Positions 31,078 through 37,893 of a stretch of 39,109 bases of DNA are shown piece by piece (position 1 is the stretch's first letter; each line of letters opens with the position of its first letter). The notes beneath the pieces were generated by a model that saw nothing but the letters and a program-made list of their open reading frames with translations, did not search any database and was not told the origin of the DNA. Both the position numbers and the translations under genes were made by a program. This DNA comes from Halorubrum lipolyticum DSM 21995 (lineage in GTDB: Archaea; Halobacteriota; Halobacteria; Halobacteriales; Haloferacaceae). The DNA is taken from positions 16,559-55,667 of the forward strand of contig NZ_AOJG01000004.1 in assembly GCF_000337375.1 (NCBI RefSeq). The letters are read 5' to 3'.

Positions 31078-32448
31078 ATGAGCATCGACGAGTACGACGT
31101 CGTCGTGGCGGGCGCCGGGACCGCCGGCTGTTACGCGGCCGCGACGATCGCGAACGAGGGGCTCGACGTCGTCATCGTCGAGCGGAAGGACGCGGAGGAG
31201 GCCGGGCACATCGCCTGCGGCGACGCGCTGAAGGGCGCCGACGCCTTCCCGGAAGCGATCCCGAAAGACCGGCTGGAGCCGGCGTTCACCAACACCGGCG
31301 TCGACCACGGGCGCTTCGAGATCCCGCAGGAGGACACCGTCCTCGAGATCCCGGTCCCGGGCGAGCTCGCCGTCATCGACCGCTGGGAGTACGGCCGGCG
31401 GATCATCGCGGGTGCGGAGGACGCCGGGGTCGAGTTCCACTACGACACCGTCATCAACGACGTGGTCCAGACCGGCGACGGGCGGGTCACCGGGCTGCGC
31501 GCCAAGCGCGGGGGCGACCCGGTGACCTACGAGGCCGACCTCGTCATCGACGGCGCCGGGTCGCTGTCGCTGCTGCAGGACAAGGCGGACTTCGAGGGGA
31601 CGACGTTCGACACCAACGTGCGCTACTCGCAGTTCTGCTCGGCGTACCGCGAGATCGTCGAGGTCCCCGAGCCGGTCGAGTGGGACGACGCCCTCGTGTT
31701 CAAGGCGACCGACCGCGCCGCGGGCTACCTCTGGTACTTCCCGCGGACGAGCACGGAGATCAACGCCGGGCTCGGCTTCCAGATGAACGAGGAGCCGATG
31801 CAGCTCGTCGAGGCGCTGAAACGCGACCTCCGGGACCGCCCCGAGTTCGAGGGCGCGGAGGTCACGGACAAGCTCGGCGCGGCGCTCCCCACCCGCCGCC
31901 CGTACGACTCGGCGGTCGCGCCGGGGTACATGGCGGTCGGCGACGCCGCGGGCCACGTCAACCCGACGACCGGCGGCGGCATCGCCGGCGCGGCGTACGC
32001 GGGCAAGTACGCCGGCGAACAGGCGGTGAAGGCCGTCTCCGACGGCGACGTGAGCGAGGAGAACCTCTGGCGGTACAACACCCGCGTGATGGACCACTTC
32101 GGCGGCCGGTACGCCGGCCTCGACGTGTACAACGTGCTCGCGACCGCGGTGGACGTCGACGACCTGATGGGCCTGCTCGCGGCGCTGCCGGGCGAGAAGC
32201 TCGCTGAGGCGCTGTACGAGGGGTCGACCTCCATGTCCTTCGGGCTGAAGCTGAAGGCGGCGGTCAAGAGCTTCGGCTACTGGGGGACGATCCGGAACTT
32301 CTACCAGACGAAGTCGCTCGCCGACGAGCTGCTCGACCACTACGGGTCGTACCCCACCAGCCCCGCCGCGATGGCGAACTGGACGGGCGAGCGCGACGCG
32401 ATCATGGACCGGATCTACGAGACGACCGGCGCGGACGCGAAGTACTGA
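31078..32448 (+). CDS. Geranylgeranyl reductase family FAD enzyme (digeranylgeranylglycerophospholipid reductase)
   Basis: This 456-residue flavoprotein saturates the double bonds of the isoprenoid chains of archaeal membrane lipids. FAD-binding GAGTAGCYAAATIANEG (Rossmann) is at the N-terminus; the second FAD motif MAVGDAAGHVNPTTGGGI follows in the C-terminal third. The family-specific substrate-pocket motif is YLWYFPRTSTEINAGLGFQ. HIACGDALKG near residue 45 has the conserved Cys-Gly. The start MSIDEYDVVVAGAGT was chosen because the FAD motif must be near the N-terminus and a TATA-like box sits 28 nt before. Related enzymes may act on other isoprenoids such as menaquinone side chains. Confidence 0.93.
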   Translation: MSIDEYDVVVAGAGTAGCYAAATIANEGLDVVIVERKDAEEAGHIACGDALKGADAFPEAIPKDRLEPAFTNTGVDHGRFEIPQEDTVLEIPVPGELAVIDRWEYGRRIIAGAEDAGVEFHYDTVINDVVQTGDGRVTGLRAKRGGDPVTYEADLVIDGAGSLSLLQDKADFEGTTFDTNVRYSQFCSAYREIVEVPEPVEWDDALVFKATDRAAGYLWYFPRTSTEINAGLGFQMNEEPMQLVEALKRDLRDRPEFEGAEVTDKLGAALPTRRPYDSAVAPGYMAVGDAAGHVNPTTGGGIAGAAYAGKYAGEQAVKAVSDGDVSEENLWRYNTRVMDHFGGRYAGLDVYNVLATAVDVDDLMGLLAALPGEKLAEALYEGSTSMSFGLKLKAAVKSFGYWGTIRNFYQTKSLADELLDHYGSYPTSPAAMANWTGERDAIMDRIYETTGADAKY

Positions 32449-32582
32449 GTCGGGCGCCGATCGTCCCGCTGTTCGGTGCGATCGTCCGGATCTTCGATCT
32501 CCGCGTTCTCCGGTTCGAATCTGTCGAGTTCTTCAAAAATTGTAGGACTCTGACTGGGGTGCGGTCAGTGCAGCGACGGTGG
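32449..32582. other. Gap after the geranylgeranyl reductase gene, no gene seen
   Basis: This stretch of about 130 nt before the repeat element holds no convincing frame or promoter. It has a short A-rich run (CAAAAATTG) near 32534-32542. Confidence 0.5.
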
Positions 32583-33093
32583 TGAGCAATAGCGGGAGTA
32601 CGTGTATCAATTTGGCTGATCGGTTGTTTATAAATGATCGACGACTTTGCGGTGAACACCTCCAAAGCCCCAGCCGGTGAGGCGGGCACGCTCGCTGCGC
32701 TCCTCACTCGGTCGCTCACTTCGTTCGCTCACTCGTTGCGGTGCTTGTGTCGCCTGTGCCCGCCTCACCGGCTGCCCCTTTGAGTCCCACCCGCCCGCAA
32801 CTGCCCCGCACCTCACACCTCCCCAGCCTCGTCGCCGGACTGCGTCCGGCTGCAAGCGAGAGCTTCGCTCTCGCCCTGTCGCTGGCGGCGACGGCCGCCA
32901 GCGACTCCCTCGCACCGTCGTCGCCGCCGGCTGCCAGAGGGACCTTCGGTCCCTCGCGGTTCGCGGCCTGACGGCCGCTCACCAGGGCGCGCCACCGCAC
33001 CGTTTTTTATAAGTGATCCTCGGGACCGCTCAGTCTCAGTTAAATACCGTATCACCGTCACCGATCTGCGATACCTACTCCCGCTATCACTCA
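32583..33093. mobile_element. MITE-like non-coding element with terminal inverted repeats
   Basis: The two ends are inverted copies. Left TGAGCAATAGCGGGAGTA continues with CGTGTATC (32583-32608); the right end, read on the minus strand, is TGAGTGATAGCGGGAGTA then GGTATC. Inside are a perfect 18-bp inverted repeat (AGCCGGTGAGGCGGGCAC at 32672-32689 and its complement at 32756-32773) and several short hairpins, such as GCGAGAGC/GCTCTCGC near 32855-32873. There is no credible gene. TATA-like boxes lie near each end (TTTATAAATG at 32628 and TTTTTATAAG at 33004). The two ends with no protein between are what one expects of a non-autonomous transposed element. No target-site duplication is evident. 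The interior is related to the stretch at 9590-9790. Confidence 0.6.
32672..32773. repeat. Perfect 18-bp inverted repeat with 66-nt loop
   Basis: AGCCGGTGAGGCGGGCAC (32672-32689) pairs with GTGCCCGCCTCACCGGCT (32756-32773). The loop is rich in repeated CGCTCAC motifs. As RNA it would be a strong stem. Confidence 0.8.
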
Positions 33094-33134
33094 AAAAACG
33101 GGCTTCAGTGACCTGATATTCTATCTTTTTCGGC

Positions 33135-33143
33135 TTAAAAAAG
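33135..33143 (-). terminator. T-tract downstream of the M20 gene
   Basis: On the coding strand of the amidohydrolase, TTTTTTAAG lies about 46 nt after its TAA stop. Oligo-T tracts are typical archaeal terminators. Confidence 0.4.
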
Positions 33144-33188
33144 AATTCACCAACATCGGGTGTTCAGACTCCGCCGTTTTCACGCCTT

Positions 33189-34466
33189 TTACGGTCGCGT
33201 CTCGGCGACGCGTCGGATCGCCCCGGAGAGCACGTCGATTCCGACCGCGATGTCGCCTTCGACCACGTCGAACGTGCTCGTGTGGTGGCCGCCGGGGTGG
33301 TCGGTGCCGACGCCGACGTAGCAGGCGAGCCCGCCGCGCCGCTGGACCGACCGCATCAGGTAGGTGGCGTCCTCGGAACCGCCCAGATCGGCGCGGTCGA
33401 CGATCTCGGTGACGCCGTCGGTCTCGCCGGCGACCTCGCCGACGATCCCGGCGAGCGCGTCGTCGCTCGTCGCGCTCGGAGCCTCCCCCTTTGTCGAGAC
33501 CTCGACCTCGCAGTCGTGCATCCCCGCGGCCGACTCCAGGATCCGGTCGGCGTGGTCGGACATGTACTCCGCCAGCTCGGTCGTCGCGCCGCGGAGCTCC
33601 CCCTCGACGAGCGACTCCTCGGGGATGACGTTCGTCGCCGTGCCGCCGCCCACGAGCCCGGCGTTCACCCGGGTCGGCCCGTCCGCGTGGCGGGGGATCG
33701 CGTAGAGGTTCTGGACCGCGGCCGCCATCGCCTGCACCGCGTTCCGTCCCTGCTCGGGCCGCGCGCCGGCGTGCGAGGGCTCGCCGGTGAACTCGGCGAG
33801 GAAGTGGCGCACGGCGAGAAACCCCTCGACGCCGCAGACGACCTCGCCGGAGGGGTGATCGAGGCCAACGTGGACCGCGTAGAGGTAGTCCACGTCGTCG
33901 AGGTGGCCCGACTCCGCCATCGGTTTGCCGCCCGCGACCTGCTCTTCGCCCGGCTGGAAGAACACCTTGAGCGTGCCGGAGAAGTCGGAGTCGAGGACCG
34001 CGTCGAGGGCGCCGAGGCCCATCGTCGCGTGCGCGTCGTGGCCGCACGCGTGCATGTACCCGTCCCGCTCCGAGCGGAATCCCTCAGCGGCGGGAACGTG
34101 GTCGCCGTCCGCGGACTCGGTCACCGGGAGCGCGTCGATGTCGACCCGGAGCCCGACCACGGGACCGGGACCGCGCTCGGCGACGGCGACGCAGCCGGTG
34201 TACCCGCCCGAGAGCTCGTCGACGATCTCCGGGTCCGCGCCGGCGTCACGGGCGCGCCGTTCCCACTCGGCCAGCTCCTCGTCGTCGGGGACGTTCATGC
34301 GGTCGTCGGTCGCCAGCGCCTCCGGCCCGACGTGCAGCTCCGTGAGATCGCGCTCGCGGAGTTCAGTCACGATTCTGGCCGTGGTGTAGAACTCGCACCA
34401 CGCGGGCTCCGGGTGACGGTGCAGGTCGCGGCGGAACGCGCGGTACGCGTCGTCGAGAGCGCTCAT
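33189..34466 (-). CDS. M20-family amidohydrolase, AbgA-like
   Basis: This is a 425-residue metal-dependent amidohydrolase. It has the family's RRDLHRHPEPAWCEF start, then the metal motif HACGHDAHATMGLG, then FFQPGEEQVAGGKPMAESG, then the dimerisation domain with EFTGEPSHAGARPEQGRNA, and a C-terminal His in HPGGHHTSTFD. The long insert after HVGPEALATDDRMNVPDDEE, with the R-M-N-V-P pattern, resembles AbgA, the p-aminobenzoyl-glutamate hydrolase subunit, rather than hippurate hydrolases. The substrate is probably an N-acyl or N-aryl amino acid. Its start has a TATA-like box (CCTTTTAAGCTC on the coding strand) about 28 nt upstream, so it has a promoter separate from the uspA cluster. Confidence 0.88.
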   Translation of the reverse strand: MSALDDAYRAFRRDLHRHPEPAWCEFYTTARIVTELRERDLTELHVGPEALATDDRMNVPDDEELAEWERRARDAGADPEIVDELSGGYTGCVAVAERGPGPVVGLRVDIDALPVTESADGDHVPAAEGFRSERDGYMHACGHDAHATMGLGALDAVLDSDFSGTLKVFFQPGEEQVAGGKPMAESGHLDDVDYLYAVHVGLDHPSGEVVCGVEGFLAVRHFLAEFTGEPSHAGARPEQGRNAVQAMAAAVQNLYAIPRHADGPTRVNAGLVGGGTATNVIPEESLVEGELRGATTELAEYMSDHADRILESAAGMHDCEVEVSTKGEAPSATSDDALAGIVGEVAGETDGVTEIVDRADLGGSEDATYLMRSVQRRGGLACYVGVGTDHPGGHHTSTFDVVEGDIAVGIDVLSGAIRRVAETRP

Positions 34467-34488
34467 ACCGGCCGGAGGCCGCGATCGA

Positions 34489-34499
34489 GCTTAAAAGGC
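34489..34499 (-). promoter_or_regulatory. TATA-like box of the M20 amidohydrolase gene
   Basis: GCTTAAAAGG on the plus strand (coding strand CCTTTTAAGC) lies about 28 nt before the ATG at 34466. Confidence 0.45.
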
Positions 34500-34536
34500 C
34501 CCGTGTCGGCGCGGCTCGCTCCGGTTCGCCGTTCGG

Positions 34537-34821
34537 TCACGCCGACTCGTCGCCGTCGATCCGGTCCGCGTACCGCGTCAGCGCGGCCGCGACCGTTCTG
34601 GCCTGCTCGGGGGTGAGGTCGATCCGATCGGCGTGGTTCGGAAGCCGCTCGACGTCGAGGCCGTCGAGCTCGAACTGGAGTTCGACGCGGTCGGGCTCCT
34701 CGCCGGACGCGGTAACGTTCAACACGCCCGAACCCCCCTCGGTCCAGTCGTGACCGAGGGCCGCGCCGTCGACGAACTCCAGGGTGGTGTACGCGGTCAC
34801 CGACGTGATCCGTTCGTTCAT
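34537..34821 (-). CDS. DUF6360-like haloarchaeal protein
   Basis: This 94-residue acidic protein starts MNERITSVTAYTTLEFVDGA and ends with a helical segment LTPEQARTVAAALTRYADRI. The beta-rich first half (GVLNVTA then DRVELQFELDGLD) followed by a helix resembles haloarchaeal DUF6360 proteins as I remember them; the assignment is from pattern memory. Function is unknown. It starts 16 nt after the end of uspA and is likely co-transcribed with it. Confidence 0.65.
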   Translation of the reverse strand: MNERITSVTAYTTLEFVDGAALGHDWTEGGSGVLNVTASGEEPDRVELQFELDGLDVERLPNHADRIDLTPEQARTVAAALTRYADRIDGDESA

Positions 34822-34837
34822 CTCGCTCGGGAGCCGG

Positions 34838-35260
34838 TCATTCCGGAGTGCGGACCGTGAACACGGGCACGTCGGCCGTCCGGACGACCTTCTCGGTGAC
34901 GCTGCCGAGCAGGTACTTCTCGATCCCGCTCCGTCCCCGCGTGCCCATCACGATCATGTCGGCCTCGTCGGCGGCGTACTCCGTGATCTCCGCGTGGGGA
35001 TCTCCCTCTTCGATCCGCGAGACCGCGTCCACGTTCTCGTCGCGGACCCGCCGCTCGAACTCCTCGGTCACCTCCTCGCCCTCGGCCCGGAGGGAGTTGA
35101 CGTTCTTGCCGCCGCCGGCGCCGACGCCGGCGTACGTCGTGTCCACGACGTAGAGGACGTGAACCCGCGCGTCGAAGGCCTCCGCCTGACTCACCGCGTG
35201 CGGGAGCGTCCGTTTCGATGCCTCGCTGCCGTCGGTCGGGAACAGAATCTCGTCGTACAT
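34838..35260 (-). CDS. Universal stress protein UspA
   Basis: This 140-residue single-domain Usp has the N-terminal strand MYDEILFPTDGSEASKR and the ATP-binding pattern GTRGRSGIEKYLLGS (G-x2-G-x9-G-S), so it should be a nucleotide-binding type. An insert VDTTYAGVGAGGGKNVNS after strand 2 is common in haloarchaeal Usps. These proteins are induced by stress and starvation; the exact role is unknown. It lies 38 nt after the nirA-linked microprotein and ahead of the DUF6360-like gene, with no clear promoter, so it may belong to the nirA transcript. Confidence 0.92.
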   Translation of the reverse strand: MYDEILFPTDGSEASKRTLPHAVSQAEAFDARVHVLYVVDTTYAGVGAGGGKNVNSLRAEGEEVTEEFERRVRDENVDAVSRIEEGDPHAEITEYAADEADMIVMGTRGRSGIEKYLLGSVTEKVVRTADVPVFTVRTPE

Positions 35261-35298
35261 GTGTCGAGTGTGGATCGATCGGTCGCGTCAGTGCAGGG

Positions 35299-35418
35299 CT
35301 ACCAGCCGAAGAGCTCGGGCGCGACGTCGGCGGACGCGTGTTGTGCACGGTCGTCCGCGGACTCGTCGACGACAGTCCCGCCGTCGTCCGTCTTCGGACC
35401 GATCGTCCGGTCAGTCAT
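35299..35418 (-). CDS. 39-residue acidic microprotein overlapping the end of nirA
   Basis: The frame starts ATGACTGA inside the last codons of nirA, so it overlaps nirA by 8 nt, and encodes MTDRTIGPKTDDGGTVVDES, then ADDRAQHASADVAPELFGW. The composition (Asp-rich, few basic residues) is typical of haloarchaeal coding sequence, while the other frames of the 150-nt gap are Arg/Pro-rich. The overlap at the start codon is the usual sign of translational coupling in an operon. I do not recognise the family. It is too short for most gene callers. It could be a small partner or regulator of nitrite reductase, inferred from position only. Confidence 0.55.
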   Translation of the reverse strand: MTDRTIGPKTDDGGTVVDESADDRAQHASADVAPELFGW

Positions 35419-37216
35419 CCGACGAGGCCACCCCCGGGTTCGCGGCCGTCGTCCCCTCCTCGGCGAACGGGTACCACGACTGCTTCGCGTCGGTGAGCGA
35501 CGGATCGACGTAGTCCGTCTCCTCGGGCTCGCACAGCTCCGCGAGCGCCTCGTCGTCGGTCGCGTCCGCCCACTCGCGGAAGGTCTGGCCCGGCTCGCGG
35601 CGCGCCGCGAACGCCTCGATCAGGTTCCGGATCGCGCCGGGCGCCTCGTCCGCGGGCACCCGCTGTCGGACGTAGTCGACGAAGGAGGGCTCCTCGCCCA
35701 TCCCGCCGCCGACGCCGATGTCGACCGCCTCGACCATCTCGCCGTCCTTCCGCGCCCGCATCCCGAGCAGACCGATGTCGGCCGTGTTGGCCTGGCCGCA
35801 GTCGGCGGTGCAGCCGGAGAAGTGGATCTTCAGCTGTTCGACGTCGTCCGGCAGGGCGACGTTGTCGCGGAGCCAGCGGAGCATGGCGGCCGTCCGGGCC
35901 TTCGTCTCGACGAGCGCCAGCGAGCAGAACTCGGTGCCGGTACAGGCCATCGCGCCGCGGACGAACGGGTTCGGCTCCGGCCGGTGTTTCGCGAGCAGCG
36001 GCTCCGCGAGCAGCTCGTCCACCCGATCGGGGTCCACGTCGACGATGATCGGGTTTTGCCGGCGCGTGAGCCGGACTTCTCCGGAGCCGTACTCGTCCGC
36101 GAGGTCGGCGAGTTCGATGGCCTCGTCGGCCGGGAGCCGACCGACGGCGACGCTGAGGCCGACGTATCGCTTGCCGTCGCCCTGCTCGTGGACGCCGGTG
36201 TAGTCCTGCTTCCCGTCTTCGGGAGCCGACCCGGCGTTGTACGTGTACTCGTCGCGAATGTCCTCGCCGGCGGTCCGCAGGTCGGCGTCGACGTACTCCT
36301 CGTCGAGGAGGTCGCGGATCCACTCGGTGCCGTGCTCGTCGACGAAGAAGCGCGAGCGGTTCTTCGCACGGACCTGGCGGCCGCCGTGGTCGTGGTACAG
36401 CTCGACGAAGCCGCGGACGACGTCGTACGCCTCGTCCGGGGTCACGAACACGTCGAGGGGACGGGCGACCCGAGGCTCGCGGCCGCCGAGCCCGCCGCCG
36501 ACGCGCACGTTGAAGCCGAGCGTCTCCTCGCCGTCGCCGGACTCCGTCCGGCTGCCCGTCGAGGTTCCCTCGACGCTGTCGACCTCTTTGCTGGCGGGTT
36601 CGAGCCCGATGTCGTTGATCGCGTCCTGCGCGCCGCCCTCGGGAGTCCCGGAGATGCTGATGTTGAACTTCCGGGGCATGTTACAGAGATCGTCGTCGCC
36701 GCGGATCTCCTCTTGGAACCGTTCGAGCAGCGGGAGCGTGTCGATCACCTCGTCCGCGTCCTTGCCGGCGACCGGGCTGCCGGAGATGTTCCGCATCGTG
36801 TCGCCGCCCGACGACCGGGTGGTCACCCCGACCGACTCCAGCTTCTCCCATATCTCCGGGATGTCTTCGAGTTCGATCCAGTGGAGCTGGACCGACTGGC
36901 GGGTGGTCAGGTCGATCCAGCTGTCGCCGAACTCGGGGTTCGAGACGGGACCGGTGGCGTACTCGCGGGCGACCTCGCCGATCGCGCGGAGCTGATCGGG
37001 CTCCAAGATCCCGTTGGCGTTGGTCAGCCGCATCATGAAGTAGCCCTCCTGTCCCGAGCGCTGGTGGAACACCCCCCAGAACTTGAACCGGGTGAACCAC
37101 GCGTCCCGCTCGTCTTCGGGGATCGACTCGAACCCCTCCTCCGCGAACTCCAGTAGCTTCTCCCGCACCTCGTCGCCGTACAGCTCCGATTTCCACGTTT
37201 CCTTCTTGTTGGCCAT
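35411..37216 (-). CDS. nirA: Ferredoxin-type assimilatory nitrite reductase (sirohaem/4Fe-4S)
   Basis: This 601-residue enzyme reduces nitrite to ammonium with six electrons from ferredoxin. It has the two-fold repeat of nitrite/sulfite reductases: an N-terminal ferrodoxin-like domain with TRFKFWGVFHQRSGQEGYFM, then DLTTRQSVQLHWI, and a second half with LTRRQNPIIVDV. The 4Fe-4S/sirohaem ligands are in ACTGTEFCSLALVETK (Cys425, Cys431) and FSGCTADCGQ (Cys469, Cys473), spaced C-x5-C and C-x3-C. A sulfite-reductase role cannot be excluded by motifs alone, but the divergent nasA next door strongly supports nitrite (nasD in Haloferax naming). I take ATG 37216 (MANKKETW), not the preceding GTG. Confidence 0.93.
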   Translation of the reverse strand: MANKKETWKSELYGDEVREKLLEFAEEGFESIPEDERDAWFTRFKFWGVFHQRSGQEGYFMMRLTNANGILEPDQLRAIGEVAREYATGPVSNPEFGDSWIDLTTRQSVQLHWIELEDIPEIWEKLESVGVTTRSSGGDTMRNISGSPVAGKDADEVIDTLPLLERFQEEIRGDDDLCNMPRKFNISISGTPEGGAQDAINDIGLEPASKEVDSVEGTSTGSRTESGDGEETLGFNVRVGGGLGGREPRVARPLDVFVTPDEAYDVVRGFVELYHDHGGRQVRAKNRSRFFVDEHGTEWIRDLLDEEYVDADLRTAGEDIRDEYTYNAGSAPEDGKQDYTGVHEQGDGKRYVGLSVAVGRLPADEAIELADLADEYGSGEVRLTRRQNPIIVDVDPDRVDELLAEPLLAKHRPEPNPFVRGAMACTGTEFCSLALVETKARTAAMLRWLRDNVALPDDVEQLKIHFSGCTADCGQANTADIGLLGMRARKDGEMVEAVDIGVGGGMGEEPSFVDYVRQRVPADEAPGAIRNLIEAFAARREPGQTFREWADATDDEALAELCEPEETDYVDPSLTDAKQSWYPFAEEGTTAANPGVASSDD

Positions 37217-37506
37217 CACCGATCACCCTCGTCGTTGGTGCGCAACCGTTCCGAACCTATATTGGCCGAATAGTGGGTCATCTCGGATAGAAGTTTACAG
37301 GATGGAATAAAATACTTCGGCTTTTATAAAAACACAAAATAAGGGAGATAACGAGGCGATCGAAAACCCGTCCGCCAGTGCGAGATATAATTCATCTATT
37401 CAACAAGGAAATTATATATGCGGTACCGAAGCGAGACAGAAGTTCACAAATGCAAACGGACGGTTCCGAACCGGGGCGGGGTGCCGGTGCGATACGGGCG
37501 AGCGTG

Positions 37507-37650
37507 TCAGTCGTTGTGGTTGGTATCGTCGGGGTTGTCGGCGTCGTCGACGTCGTTGGTGCCGTCGGCGTCGTTGGCGTCGGGAGTCGTCGGTGAGGCT
37601 CCGCGTGTGCACGGGCGGCGTGCGCACGGGAGCGACGTGGGCGCCCCCAT
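37507..37650 (-). CDS. Candidate 47-residue acidic-tailed protein in the nirA-nasA gap
   Basis: The frame encodes a short Cys-containing head (MGAPTSLPCARRPCTRGA) and a strongly acidic Asp/Asn tail (DANDADGTNDVDDADNPDD). The tail composition is what haloarchaeal proteins show; the opposite strand encodes an unusual Val/Gly run. On the coding strand a TATA-like TTTCTAAATAAAC lies about 25-35 nt before the ATG, and a near-palindrome sits directly at the start. The head, with Arg and Cys, is not typical, so the start may be wrong or the frame spurious. No family recognised. Confidence 0.3.
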   Translation of the reverse strand: MGAPTSLPCARRPCTRGASPTTPDANDADGTNDVDDADNPDDTNHND

Positions 37651-37665
37651 GCACAAGCATGTGCG
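37646..37665. promoter_or_regulatory. Near-palindrome at the start of the small gene candidate
   Basis: CATGCACA and TGTGCGTG (complement CACGCACA, 7 of 8 matching) flank AGCA at 37648-37667. It overlaps the ATG of the 47-residue candidate, like an operator or RNA hairpin. Confidence 0.3.
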
Positions 37666-37725
37666 TGTTTATTTAGAAATATTCTGAATAACTAGACGTT
37701 CTTTTTCGAAATTCCGGAATCTCAT

Positions 37726-37743
37726 CTATACCAAAACAATTAT
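37726..37743 (+). promoter_or_regulatory. AT-rich promoter candidate upstream of nasA
   Basis: TCTATACCAAAACAATTAT is the nearest AT-rich stretch on the nasA side. It would start transcription near 37760-37770 and leave a leader of about 125-135 nt containing a short frame. Confidence 0.3.
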
Positions 37744-37893
37744 GCCGGTGATACGGTATGTGGTACTCAGAAATCAACTGATGCGACATCACGTGTACGG
37801 GCCACCCGTTTCGGACCGGTCGCGGATCGGAGCCGCCGGCGGATCGTCCGTTCCGGCGCGGCGAGGGGCCTCCACGGCGGAGCGGCACCGCAG

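Larger units (their letters stand above)
37220..37893. other. AT-rich control region between nirA and nasA
   Basis: The 670-nt gap between the divergent nirA and nasA genes is strikingly AT-rich next to the surrounding genes. On the nirA strand, a TATA-like GCCAATATAGG lies near 37254-37264. Further boxes are TTTTATAAAAA (37322-37332) and ATTATATATG (37411-37420), and another AT-rich block spans about 37665-37745. A small acidic gene candidate lies at 37507-37650, and a leader frame at 37781-37897. The many AT boxes suggest several promoters and regulator sites, expected for a nitrogen-controlled locus. No defined operator was identified. Confidence 0.5.

Noticed and set aside
32677-33012. 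Open frames on both strands inside the inverted-repeat element
   Set aside because: They are made of Arg/Ser/Pro-rich translations of hairpin sequence, overlap one another on both strands, and show no family motif.
37450-37596. Plus-strand frame with a Val/Gly run in the nirA-nasA gap, preceded by ATTATATATG
   Set aside because: The hydrophobic run follows from antisense reading of the Asp-rich codons of the opposite 47-residue frame; the promoter-to-ATG distance (about 35 nt) is poorer than for other genes here. Not fully excluded.
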